Assembly (NCBI RefSeq): GCF_002803085.1
Contig: NZ_NNBJ01000008.1
Coordinates: 299,487 to 363,486, forward strand
Direction of reading: 5' to 3'
Source of the DNA: Streptomyces sp. CB01201
GTDB taxonomy: Bacteria > Actinomycetota > Actinomycetes > Streptomycetales > Streptomycetaceae
DNA length: 64,000 bases
Part shown: positions 33,272-41,015 of the stretch, piece by piece
Numbering within the stretch: position 1 is the first letter of the stretch
Layout of the letters: every line of letters begins with the position of its first letter
Notes under the pieces: model-generated
Databases searched by the model: none
Told to the model about the DNA's origin: nothing
What the model saw: the letters and a program-made list of their open reading frames with translations, nothing else
Translations under genes and position numbers: made by a program

Positions 33272-34393
33272 TCAGCGGACCAGGCGGAAGAACCCCCGAA
33301 TCTGCTCGACCAGCGACTCCGGCTGCTCCAGCGCCGCGAAGTGGCCGCCACGCGGCAGCTCCTCGAACCAGCGCAGGTCGGTGAACCTCCGCTCGGCCTC
33401 CCGCCGCGACGGACGGGTGATGTCGCGCGGGTAGACCGAGAGCCCGGAAGGCGCGGTCACCTTGTCCCGGAAGTTGGCGAAGCTCTCCCAGTACAGGCGC
33501 GCCGACGACGTGGCCGACGCGGTGAACCAATAGACCGAGATCTCGTCGAGGATCGCCTGTCGCGACAGCGCGTCCTCGGGATGGCCGTCGTTGTCCGTCC
33601 ACGCCCAGAACTTCTCGGCGATCCAGGCGGCCTGCCCCGCCGGGGAGTCGGTGAGGCCGTAGCCGAGCGTCTGCGGCCGGGTCGCCTGGATCGCCGAGTA
33701 CCCCCGGCCGGTGCGCTGCATCTCCCTCTCGGCCTCAAGGTTCGCCAGTTCGGCGGGCGTCGGGTCGTCGAACGCGCCCGCCGGGACGGATCCCAGGTTC
33801 AGGTGCACGCCGGCGACCCGCTCGGGCGCCACCTCACCCAACGCTCCGGACACGGCCGAACCCCAGTCGCCGCCCTGTGCGCCGTACCGTTCGTAACCCA
33901 GCGAGACCATCAGCGTGTCCCAGGCGCGCGCGGTGCGAGTGATGCCCCATCCGGTCGTCGACGGCTTGTCGCTCCAGCCGTACCCGGGCAACGACGGCGC
34001 GACCACGTGGAACGCGTCCGCCGGGTCGCCGCCGTACGCACGTGGGTCGGTGAGCGGGCCGAGGACTTCCAGGAACTCAAGCACCGAGCCCGGCCACCCG
34101 TGCGTGAGCACGAGCGGGAACGCGTCCGGCTCCGGTGAGCGGACGTGCAGGAAGTGGATGCCCAGCCCGTCGACCGTGTCGCGGTACTGCGGGAACACGT
34201 TCAGCCGCTCGCCGAACCCGAAGTCGTACTCCTCGGCCCAGCTGCGGCACAGCTCCTGCGCGTACGCCAGCGGCAAGCCCTGCGACCAGTCGGTCACCGG
34301 CTCCCGTTCGGGCCACCGTGTCCGCCGCAGTCGCTCACGCAGGTCCGCGATCTCGGCATCGGTGATGCTGACCTTGAATGGCTCGGCAGACAT
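33272..34393 (-). CDS. Epoxide hydrolase (EphB-type, EHN domain)
   Basis: 373 residues. The N-terminal EHN domain (about 7-110) with RLRRTRWPE is followed by the alpha/beta-hydrolase core. The oxyanion motif is HGWPGS (98-103), the nucleophile is D176 in GAQGGDWGSA, and the charge-relay histidine is H351 in GGHFAALEQP. The two ring-activating tyrosines are expected in the lid; YWFTASATSSARLYWES is a candidate. The enzyme should open epoxides to diols in the cytosol. The ATG at 34393 gives the typical FKVSITDAEIADL start. The substrate is unknown. Confidence 0.92.
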   Translation of the reverse strand: MSAEPFKVSITDAEIADLRERLRRTRWPEREPVTDWSQGLPLAYAQELCRSWAEEYDFGFGERLNVFPQYRDTVDGLGIHFLHVRSPEPDAFPLVLTHGWPGSVLEFLEVLGPLTDPRAYGGDPADAFHVVAPSLPGYGWSDKPSTTGWGITRTARAWDTLMVSLGYERYGAQGGDWGSAVSGALGEVAPERVAGVHLNLGSVPAGAFDDPTPAELANLEAEREMQRTGRGYSAIQATRPQTLGYGLTDSPAGQAAWIAEKFWAWTDNDGHPEDALSRQAILDEISVYWFTASATSSARLYWESFANFRDKVTAPSGLSVYPRDITRPSRREAERRFTDLRWFEELPRGGHFAALEQPESLVEQIRGFFRLVR

Positions 34394-34524
34394 GGCAAGG
34401 CTCCTTTACTGGTCGAGGCGACACGGGATCAGATGCTGGTGGACCATCATCGCGGGCTCCCGCGCGCGGCGTCGGGTCGGGGGCGCCGGGTCGGGCCGGC
34501 CACGTGTGCGGTACTGGCGGTCCG

Positions 34525-34716
34525 CTATCGCTCCGACTGCTTGTTCCGCGCATTCGAGGCGCGGATCAGACGTTCCGTCAGGAGAGCGAACAGTCCACAG
34601 CCGACGCCCCAGGCGATCATGAGAGCCACACCCGACGGCTTGTCGAAGTTCACTGCGTCCGGCGCGAAGGGCAGCGTCGCGGCGATGAGCAGGACAACGA
34701 TGACCAAGGGTCGCAT
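34525..34716 (-). CDS. Small two-helix membrane protein
   Basis: 63 residues: hydrophobic segments at about 3-18 and 28-47, a positively charged C-terminus (RLIRASNARNKQSER) and GAGAAAG upstream of the ATG. It lies directly downstream, on the same strand, of an Rhs-type relic, so a former immunity protein is conceivable, but nothing in the sequence proves this. Confidence 0.45.
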   Translation of the reverse strand: MRPLVIVVLLIAATLPFAPDAVNFDKPSGVALMIAWGVGCGLFALLTERLIRASNARNKQSER

Positions 34717-34810
34717 GAGGATGCTTTCTCTCGTCGCACTTCTCGTATCCCTTGCAAGATCTGCGTGATCGATACCACGGAAAGGGTGCCCCTCCTCCGC
34801 CTCCGAGGGC

Positions 34811-35024
34811 AGCCGTCAAGTACCCAGTCGGGTCGGCGAGGGCGAGGACGTTGCCGATGGCGTCGGTGCGGTGGTAGGAGCTCTTCCCCTCCCTCGTCAT
34901 GGAGTTGAGGGTTCCCACCCGTTCGCAGACAAATCCCTTGTCCTGATAGCCAGTTGTGGACGCGGTGAGGCCGGTCTGCGTCTGGTGAACCAGGTGTCGC
35001 CGGTGCGGATGCGTTCGGTGATTC
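34811..35024 (-). pseudogene. Rhs/YD-repeat protein relic, frameshifted
   Basis: Reading down the minus strand: ITERIRTGDTWFT, then after a one-base frame change TGLTAS and TTGYQDKGFVCE, then GTLNSMTREGKSSYHRTDAIGNVLALADPTGYL. This is the order typical of the end-repeat region of Streptomyces Rhs/YD-repeat proteins (GTLNSMTxxGKSYYYxTDAxGNV). Only about 70 residues of a protein normally more than 1,000 long survive, with no toxin core. It is a decayed polymorphic-toxin remnant. Confidence 0.7.
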
Positions 35025-35149
35025 CGGGCCTGAGCACGCCGCGTGGCAGGCAGGCCTACCCGAGTCTCAGAAGCAGCACCACGTCCACATCGGTGTCCCG
35101 ATGGCGTACGTCCTCATCAAGGTCGTCTCCGGCGGCATCCCGTCCGCGG

Positions 35150-35169
35150 CATGAGTATCCGTACTCATG
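35150..35169. promoter_or_regulatory. Palindrome CATGAGTA-N4-TACTCATG
   Basis: A perfect 8-bp inverted repeat with a 4-nt centre (TCCG) lies 34 bp upstream of the ATG of the membrane-protein gene at 35204. The symmetry and promoter-proximal position suggest a dimeric repressor site or a short hairpin at the 5' end of the transcript. Confidence 0.5.
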
Positions 35170-35203
35170 TGCAGGCACAGCCAGTACAGGCACCGTGTCA
35201 GAT

Positions 35204-35668
35204 ATGAGCAACCTCCCGCCTGCTCCACCAGTCGACTCCTCTGCCTACTGGGACGTGCCCGACCGGCTGCATCGGGGTGCGGATGCCGCTATCGGCTGTG
35301 TGCTGGTTCTCCTTGAGCTGGTGGCGCTCGCCATCTGCGTGGTCGCCTGGCCGTTCATCGACCACTTCGAACTCGACCCCCAGGCCCCTCAACACCCCTA
35401 TGTCTTCTGGGACTACGCGCCGGCCATCGCCGTGCTCGGTGCCGTCGTGGTCGTGGTGGGAGTGGTTGCTGTCAAGGGACGGGCGACGATCACGGCCGTG
35501 TCTCAACTCCTGATCGCCCTGCTGGTTGCCGCGGTTCTCGCCGTCGGCTCCGCAGCACAGCTGCACGAGGACAAGCGCCAGTCGGCACCCGAGCCGGCCG
35601 GCCGAGTGCTCACCGGGGCGACCGATCCGGTTCAGGAACCCACGGCTGGCAATGAAAGCGATGCGTGA
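35204..35668 (+). CDS. Hypothetical membrane protein
   Basis: 154 residues from the ATG at 35204; a GTG at 35195 is an alternative, as neither has a good ribosome-binding site. Three hydrophobic helices lie at about 27-46, 68-88 and 100-118 (LLVAAVLAVGSAAQL), after a Pro-rich N-terminus. The tail is acidic and disordered. No family is recognised. The palindrome upstream may regulate it. Confidence 0.6.
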   Translation: MSNLPPAPPVDSSAYWDVPDRLHRGADAAIGCVLVLLELVALAICVVAWPFIDHFELDPQAPQHPYVFWDYAPAIAVLGAVVVVVGVVAVKGRATITAVSQLLIALLVAAVLAVGSAAQLHEDKRQSAPEPAGRVLTGATDPVQEPTAGNESDA

Positions 35669-35828
35669 TCAGCAGGCCGGACCGAGGCTGTTCGAAATGT
35701 CGGACGGCCCAACCGGCGTCCAGGAACCAGCTGAGTGCCACAGTGCAGCCCGCCGGCCCGGCGCCATCCACCATCGCACTCGACAGCACGCGTTGTGGCG
35801 AGTTCCCCGACCGGATCGAGGACTCAGC

Positions 35829-36254
35829 TTGTCGATTGAGCTCGATCGCTTGCACAACGCCACGAGCATGATCGACATGTCGAGGCATTCCGTGTTGGAG
35901 CTGGTACCAGAGGACGACCCTCTGGGCGGCATGCGCCCGGTCCTGGACAAGGACTGGGCCATCCTGGGCCACGAGCCCCAGACGGGTTTCCCGGATCGCT
36001 GCTGGATCCTGCACACCATCACGGTGGGCGGGCAGCGGGTCCGACTGAGCCCACGACCCACCCCACCAGCCCTCACGCTCTTGCGGATCTGTGGGACCCG
36101 TGGACGGCCTCCGTATGGAGCAGACGTTCCGTCACAGAACCGCACGCATACGAAGGCCGCGGAGGTGAGGCTGTTGCACCACGACGCCCAGCACGAGGCC
36201 TTCGACTTCACGATGCTCTGCAACGACGGTCGGGTGGCGTCTCCGTCGACCTGA
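35829..36254 (+). CDS. Hypothetical protein, possibly frameshifted
   Basis: 141 residues from a TTG at 35829 with GAGGA six bases upstream. It reads MSIELDRLHNATSMIDMSRHSVLELVPEDDP, then a core with WAILGHEPQTG and CWILHTITVG. No family is recognised. The frame ends at ASPST, while the +1 frame continues smoothly as VDLTLLTEHRHGHGALSDAHKQG for about 60 residues. A frameshift near 36240 may therefore have cut a longer gene. It lies in a region with several decayed genes. Confidence 0.4.
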   Translation: MSIELDRLHNATSMIDMSRHSVLELVPEDDPLGGMRPVLDKDWAILGHEPQTGFPDRCWILHTITVGGQRVRLSPRPTPPALTLLRICGTRGRPPYGADVPSQNRTHTKAAEVRLLHHDAQHEAFDFTMLCNDGRVASPST

Positions 36255-36412
36255 CATTGCTGACCGAACACCGGCATGGGCACGGCGCTCTGTCCGACGC
36301 GCACAAGCAGGGGACTGTCGAGTCAGACGGGTCACGGAAGGCACTGGCCGTGCTGCGGCAGCCCAAGTCCGCCTACGCGCACCAGGTCATGGCGGTCGAT
36401 GCCTCGCCACGG

Positions 36413-36926
36413 TCACGAAGGCGTGTCGAGGCCCGTGAGGAAACGGGCGATGTCGAGGCCCGTGATGAGGTACTCCTCGAAGGTTCTGTTGTTGAGCGCC
36501 CAGGGGGAGCGGTGCTGCCGAATGAGGTCTATTGCAGCGGTCGGTGCGTAGCCCAGCTCGATGAGGGTCTGCCCCATCAGCAGCCCGGAAGCGGTTGAAG
36601 CCGGCGTTGCACCGGATCAACGTGCGGTGTCCGCTGCTGACGGCATGCGCCGCGTCCTGAGCGAGCTGTTGGACGGTGCTGAGCTGTGCGCAGGTAAGGG
36701 GGGCGTCGGGGATCTCGGCGACGCGGTGGTCAACGTCTGGGCCAGGGCCGTGATCGGGGCGGCTGAACAGACTGATGACCAGGTCGAATTCTCCGCCCAC
36801 GACAGGTTGCCGAGGCTTGACCCGACCATCCACCCAGTAGTGGCCGCCCATCCACAGCCCGGGCACGATCTCGTTCCAGGCAGCTTCCGGGTCGGGTGTG
36901 TCGCGGTTCTTGTGTCGTGTCTTCAT
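36413..36926 (-). pseudogene. Dual-specificity protein phosphatase, frameshifted after the active-site motif
   Basis: The frame from the ATG at 36926 reads MKTRHKNRD and on to EIVPGLWMGGHYW, FDLVISLFSRP, and the active site HRTLIRCNAGFNR, the CX5R motif of dual-specificity phosphatases. One extra base near 36589-36590 then throws it out of frame. If that base is ignored, the protein continues SGLLMGQTLIELGYAPTAAIDLIRQ... to a stop at 36413, exactly as intact relatives do. The intact protein would have about 170 residues. The lesion falls directly after the catalytic arginine, so activity should be lost unless the shift is a sequencing error or is bypassed. Confidence 0.7.
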
Positions 36927-37425
36927 CCGGGGCGCCCTTCGTAGGCTGCGGCAGCCGGCATTCCACTGCGCCCTGCCCGAAGAGTCTCTCGAACTTGTCC
37001 TGCTGGAGGGGAATTCCCGGGACACGCGGGCGGCCCCGGCATGAGCATTCGTTGCGTCAGGCTCGGACGAAGACCGTGGGGAATAAGCCTGGTCTCGTTC
37101 CTGATCTCGCCAGCGGCTTACTAGCGATCGGGAGGCGCTGCTCGACCTGGCCGTCCAGGCCGGTGGGGGCCAGGCCGGCGCGTGGGATGTAGTTGGCCGG
37201 GGCGCGTCCGGCCGATTGCTCGTGGACGATGAACGGCATGACCGCTCCCCCGACGGCGGCTCCGATGGCCTGCCATCACGCCGGAGCTCTTCACCGCTGT
37301 CGCCGGCGGGAGGCGGGCAGCCCGAGGAAGACCGGGCCGATCGGTTCGAAGCGCTTGGCCGGCTCCCGCTGGCCGCTCAGGAACCCGTTGGCTCCGCGTG
37401 GACGAGCCTCGTAGCTTGTGCATTT
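36927..37425. other. Intergenic region without recognisable gene
   Basis: About 500 bp. No frame has a family signature or ribosome-binding site. The right end holds a promoter candidate for the methyltransferase gene: TTGGCT at 37388-37393, 18 bp, TAGCTT at 37412-37417, eight bases before the ATG. Confidence 0.4.
37388..37425 (+). promoter_or_regulatory. Putative leaderless promoter
   Basis: TTGGCT (-35-like) and TAGCTT (-10-like) are separated by 18 bp. Transcription would start at about the A of the ATG at 37426, which has no Shine-Dalgarno sequence. Leaderless mRNAs are common in Streptomyces. Confidence 0.4.
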
Positions 37426-38253
37426 ATGACTGATGATCCGCAGATGCGCCCGAATCGACACGATCTCGGCCGAGTATTCAACGATGTGCCGGACCTCTAC
37501 GATCGGGTCCGGCCGGGATACCCCGACGAATTGTTCGCGGACCTTGGCGCCATCACCGGCATGGACGAGAACTCGTCGGTGCTGGAGGTGGGCTGCGGTA
37601 CCGGTCAGGCAACGCGCACGCTGGCCGTGCTCGGCTGCTCAGTGACCGCCGTTGAACCGGGTACGGACATGGCCGCACTCGCCCGCCGGCGGATCGCCTC
37701 CTTTCACAACGTCGAAATCGAGACGTCGGCCTTCGAGGAGTGGGACGACCGGGGTCGACGCTTCGATGTTCTCGTGGCCGCATCGTCCTGGCACTGGGTC
37801 GACCCGTCGATCGGCTGGCAGCGGGCGCACGCCGTGCTCCTCCCAGGGGGCTGGATGGCGCTGCTCGGCCACGTCGTTGTCCGTCGGCCGGGAGAACCGG
37901 AGGTGTATGCCGAGACCGCCGATCTGCACGAGCGGTTCTGTCCCGGCAACCCCGGCTGGGGTCATCCGCCGCTGGAGGAGGACGTGCGCTCCACCGACAA
38001 GGGGTGGGGCCCGGTCGACGATCCCGGGGGATTGTTCGGCCCACCGATCGTGCGCTGGTATCCAACCGTTCAGTGGTTCAACGGGGACAGCTTTGCCGAT
38101 CACCTTCGCTCGTTGTCGCTGTACCGGAATCTCGACCACGACATCCGTGAGCCCCTGCTCGACTCCATCGCCGAGCGCATCCGCACGCGGATGGGCGATC
38201 GAGCATCACGCCGTTGTCTGAGCGTCCTGCGGGTCGGACGCCGCGCCGAGTGA
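37426..38253 (+). CDS. Class I SAM-dependent methyltransferase
   Basis: 275 residues. The N-terminal FNDVPDLYDRVRPGYPDELFADL is typical of the UbiE/MenG-like group. SAM-binding motif I is VLEVGCGTGQATRTLA (52-67), the acidic residue at the end of strand 2 is E77 in AVEPG, and FDVLVAASSWHWVDP is motif II/post II. The family methylates small molecules; the acceptor is not predictable. It is the only intact enzyme in a stretch of relics and has no ribosome-binding site, which supports leaderless expression. Confidence 0.85.
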   Translation: MTDDPQMRPNRHDLGRVFNDVPDLYDRVRPGYPDELFADLGAITGMDENSSVLEVGCGTGQATRTLAVLGCSVTAVEPGTDMAALARRRIASFHNVEIETSAFEEWDDRGRRFDVLVAASSWHWVDPSIGWQRAHAVLLPGGWMALLGHVVVRRPGEPEVYAETADLHERFCPGNPGWGHPPLEEDVRSTDKGWGPVDDPGGLFGPPIVRWYPTVQWFNGDSFADHLRSLSLYRNLDHDIREPLLDSIAERIRTRMGDRASRRCLSVLRVGRRAE

Positions 38254-38269
38254 GGCCAGGGACCGGCCT

Positions 38270-38466
38270 CTGACCAAGGCTGCGTGGGCCGAGTCGACCT
38301 TCGGGGGCGACGGGTCCGGTGATGGGACCGGGTGTGTGTGGACATTGCGCACCTGGCCGGCGGATCGGTCGCACTGCGGGATTCGAAAAAGCCCGGCCGT
38401 GAGCCGCTCTGCTTCACCGCAGCCGAGTGGTCCGCGTTCCGCCAGGGTGTTCAGGCGGGGGAACTG
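38270..38466 (+). pseudogene. DUF397-type small protein relic
   Basis: The upstream frame reads LTKAAWAESTFGGDGSGDGTGCV. After an extra GT dinucleotide in a GTGTGTG run at 38332-38340 the frame becomes VDIAHLAGGSVALRDSKKPGREPLCFTAAEWSAFRQGVQAGEL. Joined, this is a full DUF397 protein (WxxS...CVxIA, VxxRDSK, WxxFxxGVxAGE). There is no start codon other than CTG, and no stop after GEL. These genes normally pair with a Scr1/BldB-type XRE regulator, which is absent here. Confidence 0.65.
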
Positions 38467-38750
38467 TCAAGGCTGACCAGCACAGCCCGGGTGCCGGACT
38501 CGCTGGTTCCGGCACCCGGTCTGAACGATTGTCTTCAGCAAGTGGGGGCTCAATCGGGTTCCCCAAGTGCGGTGACCCAGGGCCTGTTCGACGGGCCGCG
38601 TGACTCGGCGCTCGTCACGTCTCCCCGCGCCACGGCGATCGGAACGACCAGGCCCAGACAACGGAGGAGGGAAGAACCCCGCCAGGTGCGTGATCAACGG
38701 GAAGCCCGGCAGCCTTCGGCCCCGCCCGCCCGCGGCCCCTCCGACGCCCC

Positions 38751-39647
38751 CTACACCGACGCGACGGACGTGTAGTGCGAGGCATCCCCCGCGATCGAGT
38801 AGCTCTCCTTGCCCTCGATCCCGACCGGCACGTCTCCGGCGACCGTCACGCGGTTCAGGCGGCGGGGCAGCCCGTCGTAGTTGTCGATGGCGTAGTGCTG
38901 GGTGATCCGGTTGTCGAAGAGGACGAGCTGGTTGGGGGACCAGCGCCAGCGCAGGACGTTCTCGGGCCGGACGACGTACGCCTGGAGCAGATCGAGGATC
39001 TTGCGGGACTCGGTGACCGAGAGGCCCACGATCCGCTGCGCGAACCCGCCGATGAACAGGCCGCGTTCACCGGTCAGCGGGTGGACGCGGACCACCGGGT
39101 GGGCGGTGCGGAAGTTGATCGAGGTGAACTGGGCGCGCTGCTCGGCCTTCTTGTCGTCGATGTCCTCCTCCGGAACCGCGTAGTCGTAGTCGTTGGTGTG
39201 CTCGGCCCACAGCGTGTCGGCGAACTGCCGCAGCGGCTGGGGCAGACTGCGGTACGCGGCAGCCGAGTTGGCGATCAGGGTCTCGCCCCCGTACGGCGGG
39301 ATCGTGATGCTGCGCAGCGTGCTGGCCTGGGGCGGGTTGAGGACGAAGGTGACGTCGGTGTGCCAGTGGTTGGCGCGGCCGCGCTCGCTGTCCACCGGAA
39401 GCACATGGGGCGCGCCGGCGACGGCGGCGACGGTGGGGTGGGCGGTGGTGAGGTCGCCGAAGTGGCGGGCGAAGGCCTGCTGGCCCTCGTCGTCGAGGTA
39501 GACGTCGTCGAAGACCAGTGCCTTGTGCTCGTTGAGGGCGGCGCGCAGGGCGGCCACGCTTTCCTCGTCGAGCGGCCTGGCGATGTCGACGCCGGATATG
39601 CGGGCGCCGATGTGGGCGGTGACCTTGCGGATCTCGATGCCGGACAT
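38751..39647 (-). CDS. TauD/TfdA family Fe(II)/2-oxoglutarate dioxygenase
   Basis: 298 residues. The facial triad is H96-x-D98 in HWHTDVTF and distal H251 in ITQHYAIDNY; arginine R262, R263 or R266 downstream binds 2-oxoglutarate. N-terminal GARISGVDIARPLD is the family start. It should hydroxylate an alkyl sulfonate or sulfate ester carbon, releasing sulfite or sulfate. It is the last gene of the operon ABC transporter - flavin monooxygenase - TauD, 24 bp after the monooxygenase, so it degrades what the transporter brings in. The exact substrate is unknown. Confidence 0.92.
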   Translation of the reverse strand: MSGIEIRKVTAHIGARISGVDIARPLDEESVAALRAALNEHKALVFDDVYLDDEGQQAFARHFGDLTTAHPTVAAVAGAPHVLPVDSERGRANHWHTDVTFVLNPPQASTLRSITIPPYGGETLIANSAAAYRSLPQPLRQFADTLWAEHTNDYDYAVPEEDIDDKKAEQRAQFTSINFRTAHPVVRVHPLTGERGLFIGGFAQRIVGLSVTESRKILDLLQAYVVRPENVLRWRWSPNQLVLFDNRITQHYAIDNYDGLPRRLNRVTVAGDVPVGIEGKESYSIAGDASHYTSVASV

Positions 39648-39671
39648 GTGCGGGGTCCCTTCGGTCGTGGA

Positions 39672-41015
39672 TCAGACCCGGCTGAGGGCCGGGACGGTGT
39701 GCTGGTTGGCGGGGCGCGGCAGGCCGTAGCGGTCGCGCAGGGTGCCGCGGGGGCCGTACTCGGTGCGGAACAGGCCACGGGCACGCAGGATCGGCACGAC
39801 GTGGTCGACGAAGAGTTCGAGGCCGGACGGCAGCACGGCGGGCATGATGTTGAAACCGTCGGCGGCGCCCAGGCTGAACCAGCTCTCGATCGCGTCGGCG
39901 ACCTGCTCGGGCGTGCCGGCGAAGGTCAGATGGCCGCGCCCGCCGCCGAGGCGGCCGATGAGCTGACGGACGGTCAGGCGCTCGCGCCGGGCGAGTTCCA
40001 CGACCAGGGTGTAGCGGCTCTTGGCGCCCTCGATGGCACTCTCCGGCGGCAGGTCCGCGGGTAGTTGGGCGTCAAGTCGGAGAACACCCGGCTCCAGGTG
40101 CAGCAGTCGTTCGAGGCGGTGGAGCCCGTGCTCGTGCACGATGTGGTCCTCCAGAACCTGCTCGTGGGCGCGCGCCTCGGCCTCGGTGGAGCCGATGACC
40201 GGCACGATGCCGGGCAGGATCTTGATGTGCTCGGGGTTCCGGCCGGCCGCGCGGGCCCGGGACTTGAGGTCGGCGTAGAAGGCCTGTGCGTCCCCCAGCC
40301 GCTGCTGGGCGGTGAAGACGGCCTCCGCGTACCGGGCCGCGAACTGCTTGCCGTCCTGCGAGGAGCCCGCCTGGACGAGCAGCGGGTAACCCTGCGGACT
40401 GCGCGGGACGTTGAGCGCGCCCTCGACGCTGAAGTACGTTCCCTGGTGGCGCGGTGGGTGGATTTTGCTGTCGTCGCCCCAGACGCCGGCGGCCTTGTCC
40501 GCGACGACGACATCGTCCTCCCAGCTGTCCCACAGCTTGAGCGCCACGTCCAGGAATTCGGCTGCGCGCTCGTACCGGGTGGCGTGGGTGGGTTCGTCGT
40601 CGAGCCCGAAGTTGCGGGCGGCCTCGGCGCCCGCGGTGGTGACGATGTTCCAGCCGGCCCGGCCGCCGCTGATGTGGTCGAGCGAGGCGAACCTGCGGGC
40701 GAGGTTGTACGGCGAGTTGTACGAGGTGGAGGCGGTGGCGATGAGGCCGATGTGCTCGGTCGCCACGGCCAGCGCGGTCAGCAGGGTCAGCGGTTCCAGG
40801 ACGCCGGCGGGGCGCTGGCCGACATGGCTGAACAGGACCGGCCCGTCGGCGAGGAACAGCGAGTCGAAGGTGCCGCGCTCGGCGGTGCGGGCCAGCTCGC
40901 GGTAGTGGTTCAGGTCCACGCTCGCGTACGGGTCGCTCTCGGGCAGCCGCCAGGACGCCTCGTGGTGCCCGGTGCTCATCAGGAAGGCGTTGAGATGGAG
41001 TTGTCGCCGGGTCAC
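39672..41015 (-). CDS. LLM-class flavin monooxygenase (NtaA/SnaA/DszA group)
   Basis: 447 residues from a GTG at 41015 with AGGAGG upstream; the start overlaps the preceding stop (GTGA). It reads RRQLHLNAFLMSTGHHEASWRLP, the family N-terminus. FDSLFLADGPVLFS, ATASTSYNSPYNLARRFASLDHISGGRAGWNIVTT and YPLLVQAGSSQDGKQFAARYAEAVF are conserved FMN-contact regions. It uses FMNH2 supplied by a separate reductase, which is not in this operon. Members oxidise sulfones, dibenzothiophene, EDTA/NTA or pristinamycin. The operon context with Ssu/Tau genes points to organosulfur compounds. Confidence 0.92.
   Translation of the reverse strand: MTRRQLHLNAFLMSTGHHEASWRLPESDPYASVDLNHYRELARTAERGTFDSLFLADGPVLFSHVGQRPAGVLEPLTLLTALAVATEHIGLIATASTSYNSPYNLARRFASLDHISGGRAGWNIVTTAGAEAARNFGLDDEPTHATRYERAAEFLDVALKLWDSWEDDVVVADKAAGVWGDDSKIHPPRHQGTYFSVEGALNVPRSPQGYPLLVQAGSSQDGKQFAARYAEAVFTAQQRLGDAQAFYADLKSRARAAGRNPEHIKILPGIVPVIGSTEAEARAHEQVLEDHIVHEHGLHRLERLLHLEPGVLRLDAQLPADLPPESAIEGAKSRYTLVVELARRERLTVRQLIGRLGGGRGHLTFAGTPEQVADAIESWFSLGAADGFNIMPAVLPSGLELFVDHVVPILRARGLFRTEYGPRGTLRDRYGLPRPANQHTVPALSRV

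Noticed and set aside
37057..37239. A 60-codon minus-strand frame in the gap before the methyltransferase
   Set aside because: It has no family motif, no ribosome-binding site and no support beyond an open frame.
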